Below are positions 15,040 to 21,818 of a stretch of 27,918 nt of DNA, in pieces. Location of the stretch: positions 1-27,918 of IMG/VR virus record IMGVR_UViG_3300013130_000036, one strand, 5' to 3'. Source of the DNA: a virus. The notes beneath the pieces were generated by a model that was not told the DNA's origin, made no database searches, and was given only the letters and a program-made list of their open reading frames with translations. Every line of letters starts with the position of its first letter. Position 1 is the stretch's first letter. Made by a program: the position numbers and the translations under genes.

Positions 15040-15994
15040 GTTGCTTCCTCTTTATTTCTATTTTGATCTTACTATTTATTGCCGACTGCAAGATACTTAG
15101 TAATGTAGCTAGTTTCCCATATTTTATTACGCTATCATTTATATCTTTTACATCATTTTCCCAATTAGGTATGCTGACATAAAAACCCAGATCAAGTGCG
15201 CGGTCGCAAATCTGCAATCCTGTTTTATCTTGATCTGGAACAACAATAATCTTTTTGTTTAAATTTTTTAATATTTCCGCTTGTTCTTCACTGATTGTAT
15301 TATGTGTTAATGCGCAACCATTTATACTGAGCGCATCAAATATACCTTCTGATACAATACATACCTCATATTCGGGTTTTTGTAGATCATATCCAAACAC
15401 ATAACCTTGTTGCTGCTCATTGATAAATTTAGGAGTACGACCATCTAAGTATCTACTAGTATGACCCACTATTTTATTTTCATATGTATAGGGTACAATA
15501 ATACGGTCAGCCTGTCTGCCTTCCATATCAGGAGAACACATAAAAGGATAATCTTCTACATTAATTTTTCGTTTATTCAAGTATGAAACATATGTTTCAT
15601 GTTTTGGATTATTGACATCGATAAGTTCAGCATCAGGCAAATGCATCTCTTTAAATTTTATCTTTTTCTTTTCTCGTTTTGTTTTTACAAAGTCTAGCAA
15701 ATCTTTATGCTGTAAGCTTTCAAGATTATATTTGTTAATATCATCTTTATCTATTCCACAATAAGATAATAGCTGTCTTGTATTACGAGTAAGGGTTCTT
15801 CCTAATGTGAATGTACATTTAAATCCACAATTAAAACAATGATAGCTCCAGTTATCTCCATCAAACTTTATACCACCTCTTCCTCTACGATCAGATTTGT
15901 GGCCATGGTATTGGCAGCACACAGCGTTGAAACTATGCCAACCGCTTTGCGTTAATTTCTTTTTGCCTGGAACTATTTGAAGAATATCAAACAC
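15017..15994 (-). CDS. 61: DNA primase, gp61-like
   Basis: A 325-aa DnaG-type primase. The N-terminal zinc ribbon uses C26/C27, H30, C53 and C56 ('CCQYHGH' and 'YHCFNCGFKC'). The TOPRIM domain has the catalytic Glu216 in VSEGIFDALS and the metal-binding VVPDQDKTG (D254, D256). It makes RNA primers for lagging-strand synthesis with the gp41-like helicase, whose gene overlaps its 3' end by 23 nt. The start is GTG 15994; the zinc ribbon begins by residue 26, and no ATG lies between. An extended -10 (TGTTATAAT) ends exactly 6 nt before this GTG, so the transcript would be leaderless. Confidence 0.92.
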   Translation of the reverse strand: MFDILQIVPGKKKLTQSGWHSFNAVCCQYHGHKSDRRGRGGIKFDGDNWSYHCFNCGFKCTFTLGRTLTRNTRQLLSYCGIDKDDINKYNLESLQHKDLLDFVKTKREKKKIKFKEMHLPDAELIDVNNPKHETYVSYLNKRKINVEDYPFMCSPDMEGRQADRIIVPYTYENKIVGHTSRYLDGRTPKFINEQQQGYVFGYDLQKPEYEVCIVSEGIFDALSINGCALTHNTISEEQAEILKNLNKKIIVVPDQDKTGLQICDRALDLGFYVSIPNWENDVKDINDSVIKYGKLATLLSILQSAINSKIKIEIKRKQLDKRLQH

Positions 15995-16000
15995 TCTGTA

Positions 16001-16009
16001 ATTATAACA
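16001..16009 (-). promoter_or_regulatory. extended -10 promoter of the helicase-primase unit
   Basis: TGTTATAAT on the minus strand (TATAAT at 16001-16006) is followed by TACAGA and then GTG 15994. The TG extension can substitute for a good -35; only a weak TTGTTT lies about 16 nt upstream. Confidence 0.6.
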
Positions 16010-16042
16010 AAGTGTTGCGAAAAAACAAAGACTATTGGTAAC

Positions 16043-16747
16043 TTACCTTGCCAAAATATTTGTTACTGCACCAGTATTACTAGTGAATACCATTCTCACA
16101 AATGGATGATATCCTCTTATAGTATATCCTTTTGTTTCTGTTACGTTACTGTATTCTACTGTAGTGATAGGATACCAATCTGTACCTTGTTGATTGGTGG
16201 TACCTTCAATTGATACGTCCCCATTAAATTCTGTATAGTGTGCTTGTATCGTCAATACTGGATTATTTTCAGTATTGATAATGCTTGTATAATAAGTGTT
16301 GGCATTCGGTAAAGCATTTTCTATGTTATTGTTAGCATCTAGATTAGGAAATGGTTGACCTGTTGGTATAGTAACAACTTGGCTCGGAACAAAGCTAGGC
16401 AATACGCTATCTACAATATTTATATCTCCCCTCGCTCCCGCTGCCGGATCTACGAATACAGGATAATCAAACTCGCCTACAGGAATTTCTAAGCTATAGT
16501 GGCAACGTTGAGGATCTATATTTTCAAGATCGACTGCTTCTAGTATCAAAGCAGCTATTCCGGTAGCCGGAAGTTGAAGAGTCAATGCCTTATTAATCAA
16601 TACTTCAGTACCGTCGTAATTTATGATACGACAGGTAATATTTTTACCAGTAATATCTACCGGTTTCTGTTCTTGATTTAAAAATTGAAACTGTATTTGA
16701 TTATCTACACCCCTGTGCAGCATCAATGTTTTAGCATAAACTGGCAT
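16043..16747 (-). CDS. virion structural protein, baseplate or fibre type
   Basis: A 234-aa protein beginning MPVYAKTLMLHRGVDNQIQF. The first half reads like a BppU-type immunoglobulin-like baseplate module: 'FQFLNQEQKPVDITGKNITC', 'INYDGTEVLINKALTLQLPA' and 'CHYSLEIPVGEFDYPVFVD'. The second half is beta-rich, with 'IQAHYTEFNGDVSIEGTTNQ' and 'GYHPFVRMVFTSN', suggesting a distal carbohydrate-facing domain. I chose ATG 16747 because GAGGAGAT lies immediately before it. An upstream in-frame ATG would add residues encoded by the hairpin leader and lacks a ribosome site. Function is inferred from sequence style. Confidence 0.65.
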   Translation of the reverse strand: MPVYAKTLMLHRGVDNQIQFQFLNQEQKPVDITGKNITCRIINYDGTEVLINKALTLQLPATGIAALILEAVDLENIDPQRCHYSLEIPVGEFDYPVFVDPAAGARGDINIVDSVLPSFVPSQVVTIPTGQPFPNLDANNNIENALPNANTYYTSIINTENNPVLTIQAHYTEFNGDVSIEGTTNQQGTDWYPITTVEYSNVTETKGYTIRGYHPFVRMVFTSNTGAVTNILAR

Positions 16748-16749
16748 AT

Positions 16750-16787
16750 ATCTCCTCGGCGAGTTACCCGATAGTAAAACTACTATC
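16750..16787 (-). promoter_or_regulatory. hairpin leader and strong Shine-Dalgarno of the 16043-16747 gene
   Basis: On the minus strand the perfect 7-bp stem GATAGTA/TACTATC with loop GTTT (16770-16787) precedes GAGGAGAT (16750-16757). The gene-free stretch 16748-16842 is this leader; I saw no convincing promoter box in it. Confidence 0.55.
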
Positions 16788-16842
16788 TGTCTCTGTATAA
16801 AATAAAATACTGCTGTGCTATACACGATCCCTCTCCTGACAA

Positions 16843-17127
16843 TTAATAATCGTCATCAAGCTTATCCTGCAAATTTAATGCTACAGAATGTGCTTTAGCC
16901 GGATCATTATATACCCCGTATTTTTCATTTCCTATAAAAACAACAAATCCATCATCTGTTTTTAAAACTCTTATTTGATTAGAATACTTGGGCTCGCCCA
17001 CGGGTCTGCTTTTCCAACCTACGAATGAGCCGTTCTTAAATAATGGTCTATGTTTGGGCCTGTCGGTCTTAAATGGTAAGACTTCGCCTTCAGTAATAAT
17101 ATCCATATATTTTCTAATATCTGACAT
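16843..17127 (-). CDS. small hypothetical protein
   Basis: A 94-aa charged protein. 'MSDIRKYMDIITEGEVLPFK' is followed by a basic stretch and 'NQIRVLKTDDGFVVFIGNEK', ending 'ALNLQDKLDDDY'. The N-terminal 'I.KYMDII.E' helix is like the start of several proteins in aquatic phages, but no family is identified. An AATAAATA late-like octamer (17133-17140) ends 5 nt before the ATG and no Shine-Dalgarno is seen, so it is a candidate leaderless late gene. The downstream virion gene may be read from the same transcript. Confidence 0.55.
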   Translation of the reverse strand: MSDIRKYMDIITEGEVLPFKTDRPKHRPLFKNGSFVGWKSRPVGEPKYSNQIRVLKTDDGFVVFIGNEKYGVYNDPAKAHSVALNLQDKLDDDY

Positions 17128-17132
17128 AAATG

Positions 17133-17140
17133 TATTTATT
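17133..17140 (-). promoter_or_regulatory. late-type octamer AATAAATA, 5 nt before ATG
   Basis: The octamer is followed by CATTT and ATG 17127, the same 5-nt spacing as at 4476. Confidence 0.5.
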
Positions 17141-17199
17141 CGCTAGAAAATTAATTTTAATTTCGGGCATTGTTGAGTAAATAATACAGATTTATTGCG

Positions 17200-17580
17200 A
17201 TGATTAAACCAGATTTTTTTAAAAAACTTAACGAAAACCACCCATTCATAACGGTCGTTTCCTTTGCCAATCAAGATTATGTAGGAATAATGCAGAACCG
17301 TGACGACCAATGTACTAGCATCTACGATTATGGTAGTATAATAGATACTAAAGTAAAAGAGTTATTCCTGCAATTGGGTGATATTTGGTGGTGGGAAAGT
17401 AACCGTCAGATACCTATAAACATTTTTCTAAAAGAAGAATGGAGTCCTTTTAAGCCTTATCTTAGAACGTTTAATAATAAAAATCTTACTATACTTCATG
17501 GTCCTATAGTAAGTATCAGCGAATTTAATACGCGCAGGTCTAAGCGTAAAAGCATAACTCTTGTTAAACGCTTAAGTTAA
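17200..17580 (+). CDS. hypothetical protein, isolated plus-strand gene
   Basis: A 126-aa protein. It contains 'HPFITVVSFANQDYVGIMQN', a Trp-rich segment 'LGDIWWWESNRQIPI' near residues 65-79, 'FLKEEWSPFKPYLRTF' and a basic end. It is a small globular cytosolic protein with no recognised family. From memory, comparable short proteins with 'GD.WWWESNR.IPI' occur in aquatic phages. It is the only gene on the plus strand within 26 kb of minus-strand genes, and its end overlaps the deformylase gene by 9 nt in convergent orientation. A weak AGTAAATA lies 16 nt upstream of its ATG. Confidence 0.65.
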   Translation: MIKPDFFKKLNENHPFITVVSFANQDYVGIMQNRDDQCTSIYDYGSIIDTKVKELFLQLGDIWWWESNRQIPINIFLKEEWSPFKPYLRTFNNKNLTILHGPIVSISEFNTRRSKRKSITLVKRLS

Positions 17581-18054
17581 TTTTTTCTTTCTGCGTTTTT
17601 TTGCGAAATCTAGGCTTACTGGACCTACCCTAGTATCAAAACACACACCATTTAGGTGATCTAATTCGTGTTGATATACGCGCCCTATCAAACCTGAATA
17701 GGTAGCTTCTATTGTATTACCGGCTATATCTTGGTATTTTACTTTAATAGATTTATATCTTTTCACTTGAAGCCAGAGATCAGGGAAACTCAAGCAGCCC
17801 TCAGTGTCTCTATATTCTTCTAATCCTTCAATGATTTGAGGATTTATGCAAACAACAAGTTTGTCACTATTGCCCATTATAAACAATCTTTTGAGAATTC
17901 CGACTTGGGGTGCGGCGAGTCCTATACCATTATTTTCAAACATGATCTTAGTCATTTGCCTAACTAATTCCGTAGGATCACCGTCTGCTGCAAAGTCATA
18001 TTGTGTTGCAGTCTGTCTAAGTAATGGGTCGTTTTCTTTAAGTAATTGTACCAT
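17572..18054 (-). CDS. def: peptide deformylase
   Basis: A 160-aa protein with all three deformylase motifs: GIGLAAPQ (43-50), EGCLS (85-89) and QHELDH (128-133). The metal ligands are Cys87, His129 and His133, and the catalytic Glu is 130. It removes the N-formyl group from nascent proteins. Several marine phages carry a deformylase, thought to speed processing of host or phage proteins during infection. The C-terminus after 'DTRVGPVSLDFAKK' ends in a short basic tail. The start overlaps the DnaE-like gene by 17 nt, so it belongs to the long 17572-22573 operon. Confidence 0.95.
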   Translation of the reverse strand: MVQLLKENDPLLRQTATQYDFAADGDPTELVRQMTKIMFENNGIGLAAPQVGILKRLFIMGNSDKLVVCINPQIIEGLEEYRDTEGCLSFPDLWLQVKRYKSIKVKYQDIAGNTIEATYSGLIGRVYQHELDHLNGVCFDTRVGPVSLDFAKKRRKKKLT

Positions 18055-18613
18055 CTTTGATTAAATTCATATTAACTACTACAAGATTTGCATAAGCAAC
18101 TGCGTGTGATTTTTTAAAACTGTAACTGTCTTCTTCTTTGTCCCATATAGTTTTATTGATCTCTGTCCAAGTTTTTCCTATCAAATGTTTTTTTGCAGGA
18201 CGTATAACAGCCAAAAACATTGATAGCCTAGGTATAGTATTTACAGGTTCAGGCATCTTACAGAGTGTATTATAATGATTTCCTATATGTATCAATTTCT
18301 CTACTATATTTTTATCTTTCAACATAGTCCAGTCTGGTTCTCGCATCAACTCTATAAGATGTTGTTCATTCTTCACATAATTATATAGATTAACATTGAG
18401 TATATCTAATTTAAAATATCCACGTTGCTCTGCTAATTCATAGTTTAAATTACTAGATTTATATATGGGATTATAAGGTATATCTGTGACATAGATTCCT
18501 GTAGGATGTTTTTTAAAGTTATCATTTTTAATGATGCTGGCAGTATTATGCTGTATTTTTGATAGCAACTTATCTCTGTCAGCAAGGTCTATGTCAATGT
18601 CAGTAGCAATCAT
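18038..18613 (-). CDS. miniature DnaE-like protein (bacterial Pol III alpha palm motifs)
   Basis: A 191-aa protein holding, in the same order as bacterial DnaE, four signature blocks. DIDIDLADRDKLL (5-17) corresponds to 'PDxDxDF...R', which carries two catalytic Asp. YFKLDILNVNLY (66-77) corresponds to 'KxDFLGLxxL', which carries the third. LSMFLAVIRPAKKHLIGK (130-147) corresponds to 'dLiAlxALyRPGP'. FKKSHAVAYANL (166-177) corresponds to 'FNKSHAxAYA'. DnaE itself is over 1100 aa, so PHP, fingers and tau-binding parts are absent. It may be a minimal polymerase-like or regulatory protein. It overlaps both neighbours (deformylase and SGNH-like gene). The motif match is visible; polymerase activity is unproven. 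Confidence 0.7.
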   Translation of the reverse strand: MIATDIDIDLADRDKLLSKIQHNTASIIKNDNFKKHPTGIYVTDIPYNPIYKSSNLNYELAEQRGYFKLDILNVNLYNYVKNEQHLIELMREPDWTMLKDKNIVEKLIHIGNHYNTLCKMPEPVNTIPRLSMFLAVIRPAKKHLIGKTWTEINKTIWDKEEDSYSFKKSHAVAYANLVVVNMNLIKDGTIT

Positions 18614-19364
18614 AATTAAACTCTAACAAGTTATCACTATAATCAAGCCCTTCATATTTACTGAAATCTACTATGTAATTAGTATTAAAATTATTTTCTA
18701 CACAATCTGCAAGTCTCATATTGTTGATTTGATTAAGATGATGAAATCTAGGATCATGGGTTTTTCCATTGATTAGATTAAAAGCTAATTTTTCAGCAAA
18801 GTGTTTTCCTGTGGTGCTTTCTTTTAAAGACACTACATGTAATGAAGTTATGCAAGATCCTGCTCTAAATGATAAGTCTATAAGATGTTCATTAGTTTCG
18901 AATGGCATTATATTACAGAGTTGTATTTTATTTTCTTTACATATTCTATTCACATCATTGAATATTTTTTGATATACATAAAGCTGTAAATTTTCATCAA
19001 AAATGTAATCATAAACTTCTGCAAAATGTGTGCCCACTCTTTTTGCTTCATCTGTCCAACCCTGCATATTAGGTATCACATATTTGCCCTGAGTACCTAT
19101 ATTACTAAGCCATTTGAAATCAGGTTTGAAATAAAACCATCTTAAGTGGCTTGAATAGCAAAAAATAATCTTATCATATTTTTGATAATTTTCTATAAAG
19201 TTAGTATAGCTATACCAAATAGAAGTAGCACTCATACTATAATTTTTGCTATGGATATTAAGTTTGTTGTTTAATATTTCAAGATAAGATAGATCCTTGC
19301 GACTTTTATCACGTAATCTATGTTCTGGTATATGTGTAAAACTGTCTCCGAATATTCCTAACAT
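18600..19364 (-). CDS. SGNH-hydrolase-like protein 2
   Basis: A 254-aa protein opening MLGIFGDSFTHIPEHR; the GDSFT block carries the probable nucleophile Ser8. 'NYSMSATSIWYSYTNFIENY' follows as block II and 'IIFCYSSHLRWFYF' as the third strand. Near the C-terminus 'DPRFHHLNQINNMRLAD' could give the catalytic Asp/His pair. It shares layout, but little direct sequence, with the protein at 7078-7884. A role in modifying glycans or lipids is possible; the substrate is unknown. It starts one nucleotide after the previous stop and overlaps the DnaE-like gene by 14 nt. Confidence 0.6.
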   Translation of the reverse strand: MLGIFGDSFTHIPEHRLRDKSRKDLSYLEILNNKLNIHSKNYSMSATSIWYSYTNFIENYQKYDKIIFCYSSHLRWFYFKPDFKWLSNIGTQGKYVIPNMQGWTDEAKRVGTHFAEVYDYIFDENLQLYVYQKIFNDVNRICKENKIQLCNIMPFETNEHLIDLSFRAGSCITSLHVVSLKESTTGKHFAEKLAFNLINGKTHDPRFHHLNQINNMRLADCVENNFNTNYIVDFSKYEGLDYSDNLLEFNYDCY

Positions 19365-19365
19365 T

Positions 19366-19617
19366 TTAATTCCATATTAATAAAAATAAAATCTCTTTTT
19401 GTTCGTCTTTTATCTCAACATAGACTTTAGGAGGATTACCTGCTAAGCGTAATATCCAACTTTCTTTATCTGCACTCCGCCATTCTATAAATTGGCTGAC
19501 TGAACTGCTAGCAAATTGATCTCTAGTTTTATTATGATAATTAGGCTGTACATTTTCTTCTAACCATAATAGCATCTCTTTATAACGCTTATATGGCATT
19601 ACGTGTCGCCTAGTCAC
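19366..19617 (-). CDS. hypothetical protein
   Basis: An 83-aa protein with 'YKRYKEMLLWLEENVQPNYH', 'SQFIEWRSADKESWILRLAG' and 'KVYVEIKDEQKEILFLLIW', a mixed alpha/beta pattern without recognised family. I start at GTG 19617, because it forms a 4-nt GTGA overlap with the DexA-like gene's stop. An internal ATG six codons later is the alternative. It is part of the long overlapping operon. Confidence 0.6.
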   Translation of the reverse strand: MTRRHVMPYKRYKEMLLWLEENVQPNYHNKTRDQFASSSVSQFIEWRSADKESWILRLAGNPPKVYVEIKDEQKEILFLLIWN

Positions 19618-20162
19618 TTCACTAAACCCAATTTCTTATAAGCCTGCTGTACTACGATGGCCTGACGTTCAGCATCATCTACAGCACGGTGACTTGTTAC
19701 ATGTCCCCCGTCTTTTAATTTAACACCTGCGATTTCGTAAAGTGTGCGAGTATCACGCACAGTATAAAACGGCCATGGTATAGGATTTGGTTTGTCTGTA
19801 AATACCTGGCGGAAAGCTGTTTCAGCAACAACTATGTCGAAGGCCGCACCGTTGCTCCATACTGCTCTACGGTTCCATCCAAACCTATAAAGTTTTTCTA
19901 AACAGTCATTAAACGAAATTCTATCTCTATCGCTCATGGCTTCTTCTAATGCAGCTGGATTTTGTTCGCTCCACCAACGTAGTGTGTCTTCATTAATGAC
20001 ACGATTATATTTTTCAGTTTGCTCTTCAATAGTAGGACGTAATTCTAATCTTTCTGCTACCCCTTCTCCATATGGATCGAACCTTACTACCCCAATAGTG
20101 AGGATGACACAATAAGGACTTGTGTCTAATGTTTCCATATCGATCATTATATCATTTGCCAT
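19614..20162 (-). CDS. dexA: DexA-like 3'-5' exonuclease (DEDDh, Rv2179c-like)
   Basis: A 182-aa exonuclease. Motif I is IDMETLDT (D8, E10), motif II is WSNGAAFDIVV (D109), and motif III is SHRAVDDAERQA (H158 with D162/D163), giving a DEDDh two-metal active site. The early 'TSPYCVILTIGVVRFDP' strand is typical of the Rv2179c-like/DexA group. T4 DexA, at about 227 aa, is slightly longer. The enzyme should degrade single-stranded DNA or RNA from the 3' end, perhaps host nucleic acid turnover. It overlaps its upstream neighbour by 11 nt. Confidence 0.85.
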   Translation of the reverse strand: MANDIMIDMETLDTSPYCVILTIGVVRFDPYGEGVAERLELRPTIEEQTEKYNRVINEDTLRWWSEQNPAALEEAMSDRDRISFNDCLEKLYRFGWNRRAVWSNGAAFDIVVAETAFRQVFTDKPNPIPWPFYTVRDTRTLYEIAGVKLKDGGHVTSHRAVDDAERQAIVVQQAYKKLGLVK

Positions 20163-20427
20163 ACTTTAAAATATACACTATAAATTTCTTTTCGTCAATG
20201 ACTTTATAATCATCAGTCATCATACCTTCATGAGTTTCGATTGGTCTAAACCCATATTTGTTTTCAAGCCATATTGTGTATTCTCTGTGATCTCTACTTT
20301 GAGTTTCATTATAAAACTCTAGTTTGAGATTCTTTAGGTTTGTCCAGTACTTGAAACGCGACAGTCTTTTCTCTAGATCACTATCATCGTCATCATAGTC
20401 TTGAAAATCTTTAGGGACGTTTACCAT
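20152..20427 (-). CDS. hypothetical acidic/charged small protein
   Basis: A 91-aa protein with an acidic N-terminus (KDFQDYDDDDSDLEKRL), a middle basic helix and a C-terminal 'EKKFIVYILKYGK' strand. The block 'YTIWLENKYGFRPIETHEGM' looks like an alpha/beta unit. I know no family. It overlaps the oxygenase gene upstream by 17 nt and the exonuclease gene downstream by 11 nt, so it is co-translated in the operon. Confidence 0.6.
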   Translation of the reverse strand: MVNVPKDFQDYDDDDSDLEKRLSRFKYWTNLKNLKLEFYNETQSRDHREYTIWLENKYGFRPIETHEGMMTDDYKVIDEKKFIVYILKYGK

Positions 20428-21124
20428 TGCTTGTCCAGACGTTATCCACTTTCTTCACATCGTCTATTATACTTTTATCTAGGTAATTTAGCAATAATGC
20501 TGGGCGACTTTTATCTGTATAATTGGGCATACTGCTATGTAATACTCTACAGTTGTACATTAATAAACTTCCTTTAGGCATATCGTGTTGCTTACAATTT
20601 TCTAAGAACCAGCGATCATATACGCCGGTATAGCATTTATCAATCTCAAAATCGCGTTTTTGGCTGAAAGGAACTAATCCAGTGCTAGCACTATCTTTAT
20701 CTATATCATCCAAGCTCACTATACATTGTATGCCCAATAGTCGTTTATCAAAGTTATATTTGCTAAATCTATGTGGAGTATCTACATGCGGGCTTACCCA
20801 ATTACTGCCGCTAAGTATAGTTACGACATCACTAGCATAAAAAGTCAGATTAGTGAAATTAGTTTTTATAAGTGGATCAATGAGTTTCAGTATCTTCTGT
20901 GTCTCAGGGAATTCATGCACAGTCTGGCTCCACCATACGCTGATGTTCTCTAAGTTTTTGATGTCTTCTTTTTCAGCATATGCTTTTTTACTACTGCTAG
21001 CACGTACAGGATATAATTCAGACAATCTGTTCTTGAAGTCGGCTATAAGCAATGAAGGAATAAAGCCGTGAAGTATTACATATCCTTCCTCTTCAGCTAA
21101 TATTTTTTTAAAATCAGTAGACAT
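20411..21124 (-). CDS. 2-oxoglutarate/Fe(II) oxygenase, PhyH-like
   Basis: A 237-aa protein with the double-stranded beta-helix metal triad: H113-x-D115 in 'SPHVDTPHRF' and distal H196 in 'CRVLHSSMPN'. R207 in 'DKSRPALLLNYL' is placed to bind 2-oxoglutarate. The N-terminal 'EEEGYVILHGFIPSLLI' is the usual start of phytanoyl-CoA dioxygenase-like enzymes. Such oxygenases are frequent in aquatic T4-like phages, and their substrates are mostly unknown (nucleobase, glycan or metabolite hydroxylation are options). The gene starts 4 nt after its upstream neighbour's stop in the long operon. Confidence 0.88.
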   Translation of the reverse strand: MSTDFKKILAEEEGYVILHGFIPSLLIADFKNRLSELYPVRASSSKKAYAEKEDIKNLENISVWWSQTVHEFPETQKILKLIDPLIKTNFTNLTFYASDVVTILSGSNWVSPHVDTPHRFSKYNFDKRLLGIQCIVSLDDIDKDSASTGLVPFSQKRDFEIDKCYTGVYDRWFLENCKQHDMPKGSLLMYNCRVLHSSMPNYTDKSRPALLLNYLDKSIIDDVKKVDNVWTSNGKRP

Positions 21125-21128
21125 AAAG

Positions 21129-21818
21129 TTAGTAGCCGCCTACATTTAAAAATTCTTTAATTTCATTGATAACATTTTTATTTTTATTGAACTTTATAGC
21201 CCAACGTTCTGGATTTATATAGTCTATTATAGTTTTTTGCTGTGTGTTATCTAGAGTTTCTAAAAATTGAAGACCGCTTTTGCTTTGATATAATATCCAT
21301 GGGCTAATTTTACCTTTTACTATCTCAAAACAAATTTTATTTTTATTACCATATCGAAACACATCTTTTGTTTGTATCTTATCGTGTTGAGATAAGACTA
21401 CCGTAGTTTCTATGCTACGTGCTATAGCATCGAATGGGTCTTCAGCAAGATTATAATCAATGATGAATTTAGTATAAACAGAATCTCTATTCCAATGATC
21501 TATACTTACCTTTTCTTTTAAAAGCCAATCAATATATCTTGGAACATTCATGACCTGTGCATCTAAACAATAGTTACCAAATTTAACAAATGCGCTATAA
21601 TAAGCATTCTTTATAAAATCTTCATATTCTTTTTTCTTCTTGCTAGAATGTTTAGTATAAAACTGTATCCAAGCTTGAAAACCTATCTGGTTGCCACGCT
21701 TATCTTTGTCTTGCCACCTACGTTTAGGCTCACATAGATGTTTAATGATAGTAGTTTCGCGCAAGAAATCTCTACCGCAAAACTCGCAATTTAAATTAGA
21801 AGGTTCTTTCTTCTTCAT
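21129..21818 (-). CDS. C2HC zinc-finger protein of unknown function
   Basis: A 229-aa protein with an N-terminal zinc finger C11-x2-C14-x12-H27-x-C29 ('NCEFCGRDF', 'KHLCEPKRRW'). 'GFQAWIQFYTKHS' and a long alpha-helical body follow, including 'YYSAFVKFGNYC' and 'VPRYIDWLL'. Toward the end are 'ISPWILYQSKSGLQFLETL' and 'INPERWAIKF'. From memory this layout recurs, unannotated, in aquatic T4-like phages near replication genes. A nucleic-acid role in replication or transcription is plausible from the finger and location but unproven. It overlaps the gp62-like gene by 23 nt. Confidence 0.65.
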   Translation of the reverse strand: MKKKEPSNLNCEFCGRDFLRETTIIKHLCEPKRRWQDKDKRGNQIGFQAWIQFYTKHSSKKKKEYEDFIKNAYYSAFVKFGNYCLDAQVMNVPRYIDWLLKEKVSIDHWNRDSVYTKFIIDYNLAEDPFDAIARSIETTVVLSQHDKIQTKDVFRYGNKNKICFEIVKGKISPWILYQSKSGLQFLETLDNTQQKTIIDYINPERWAIKFNKNKNVINEIKEFLNVGGY

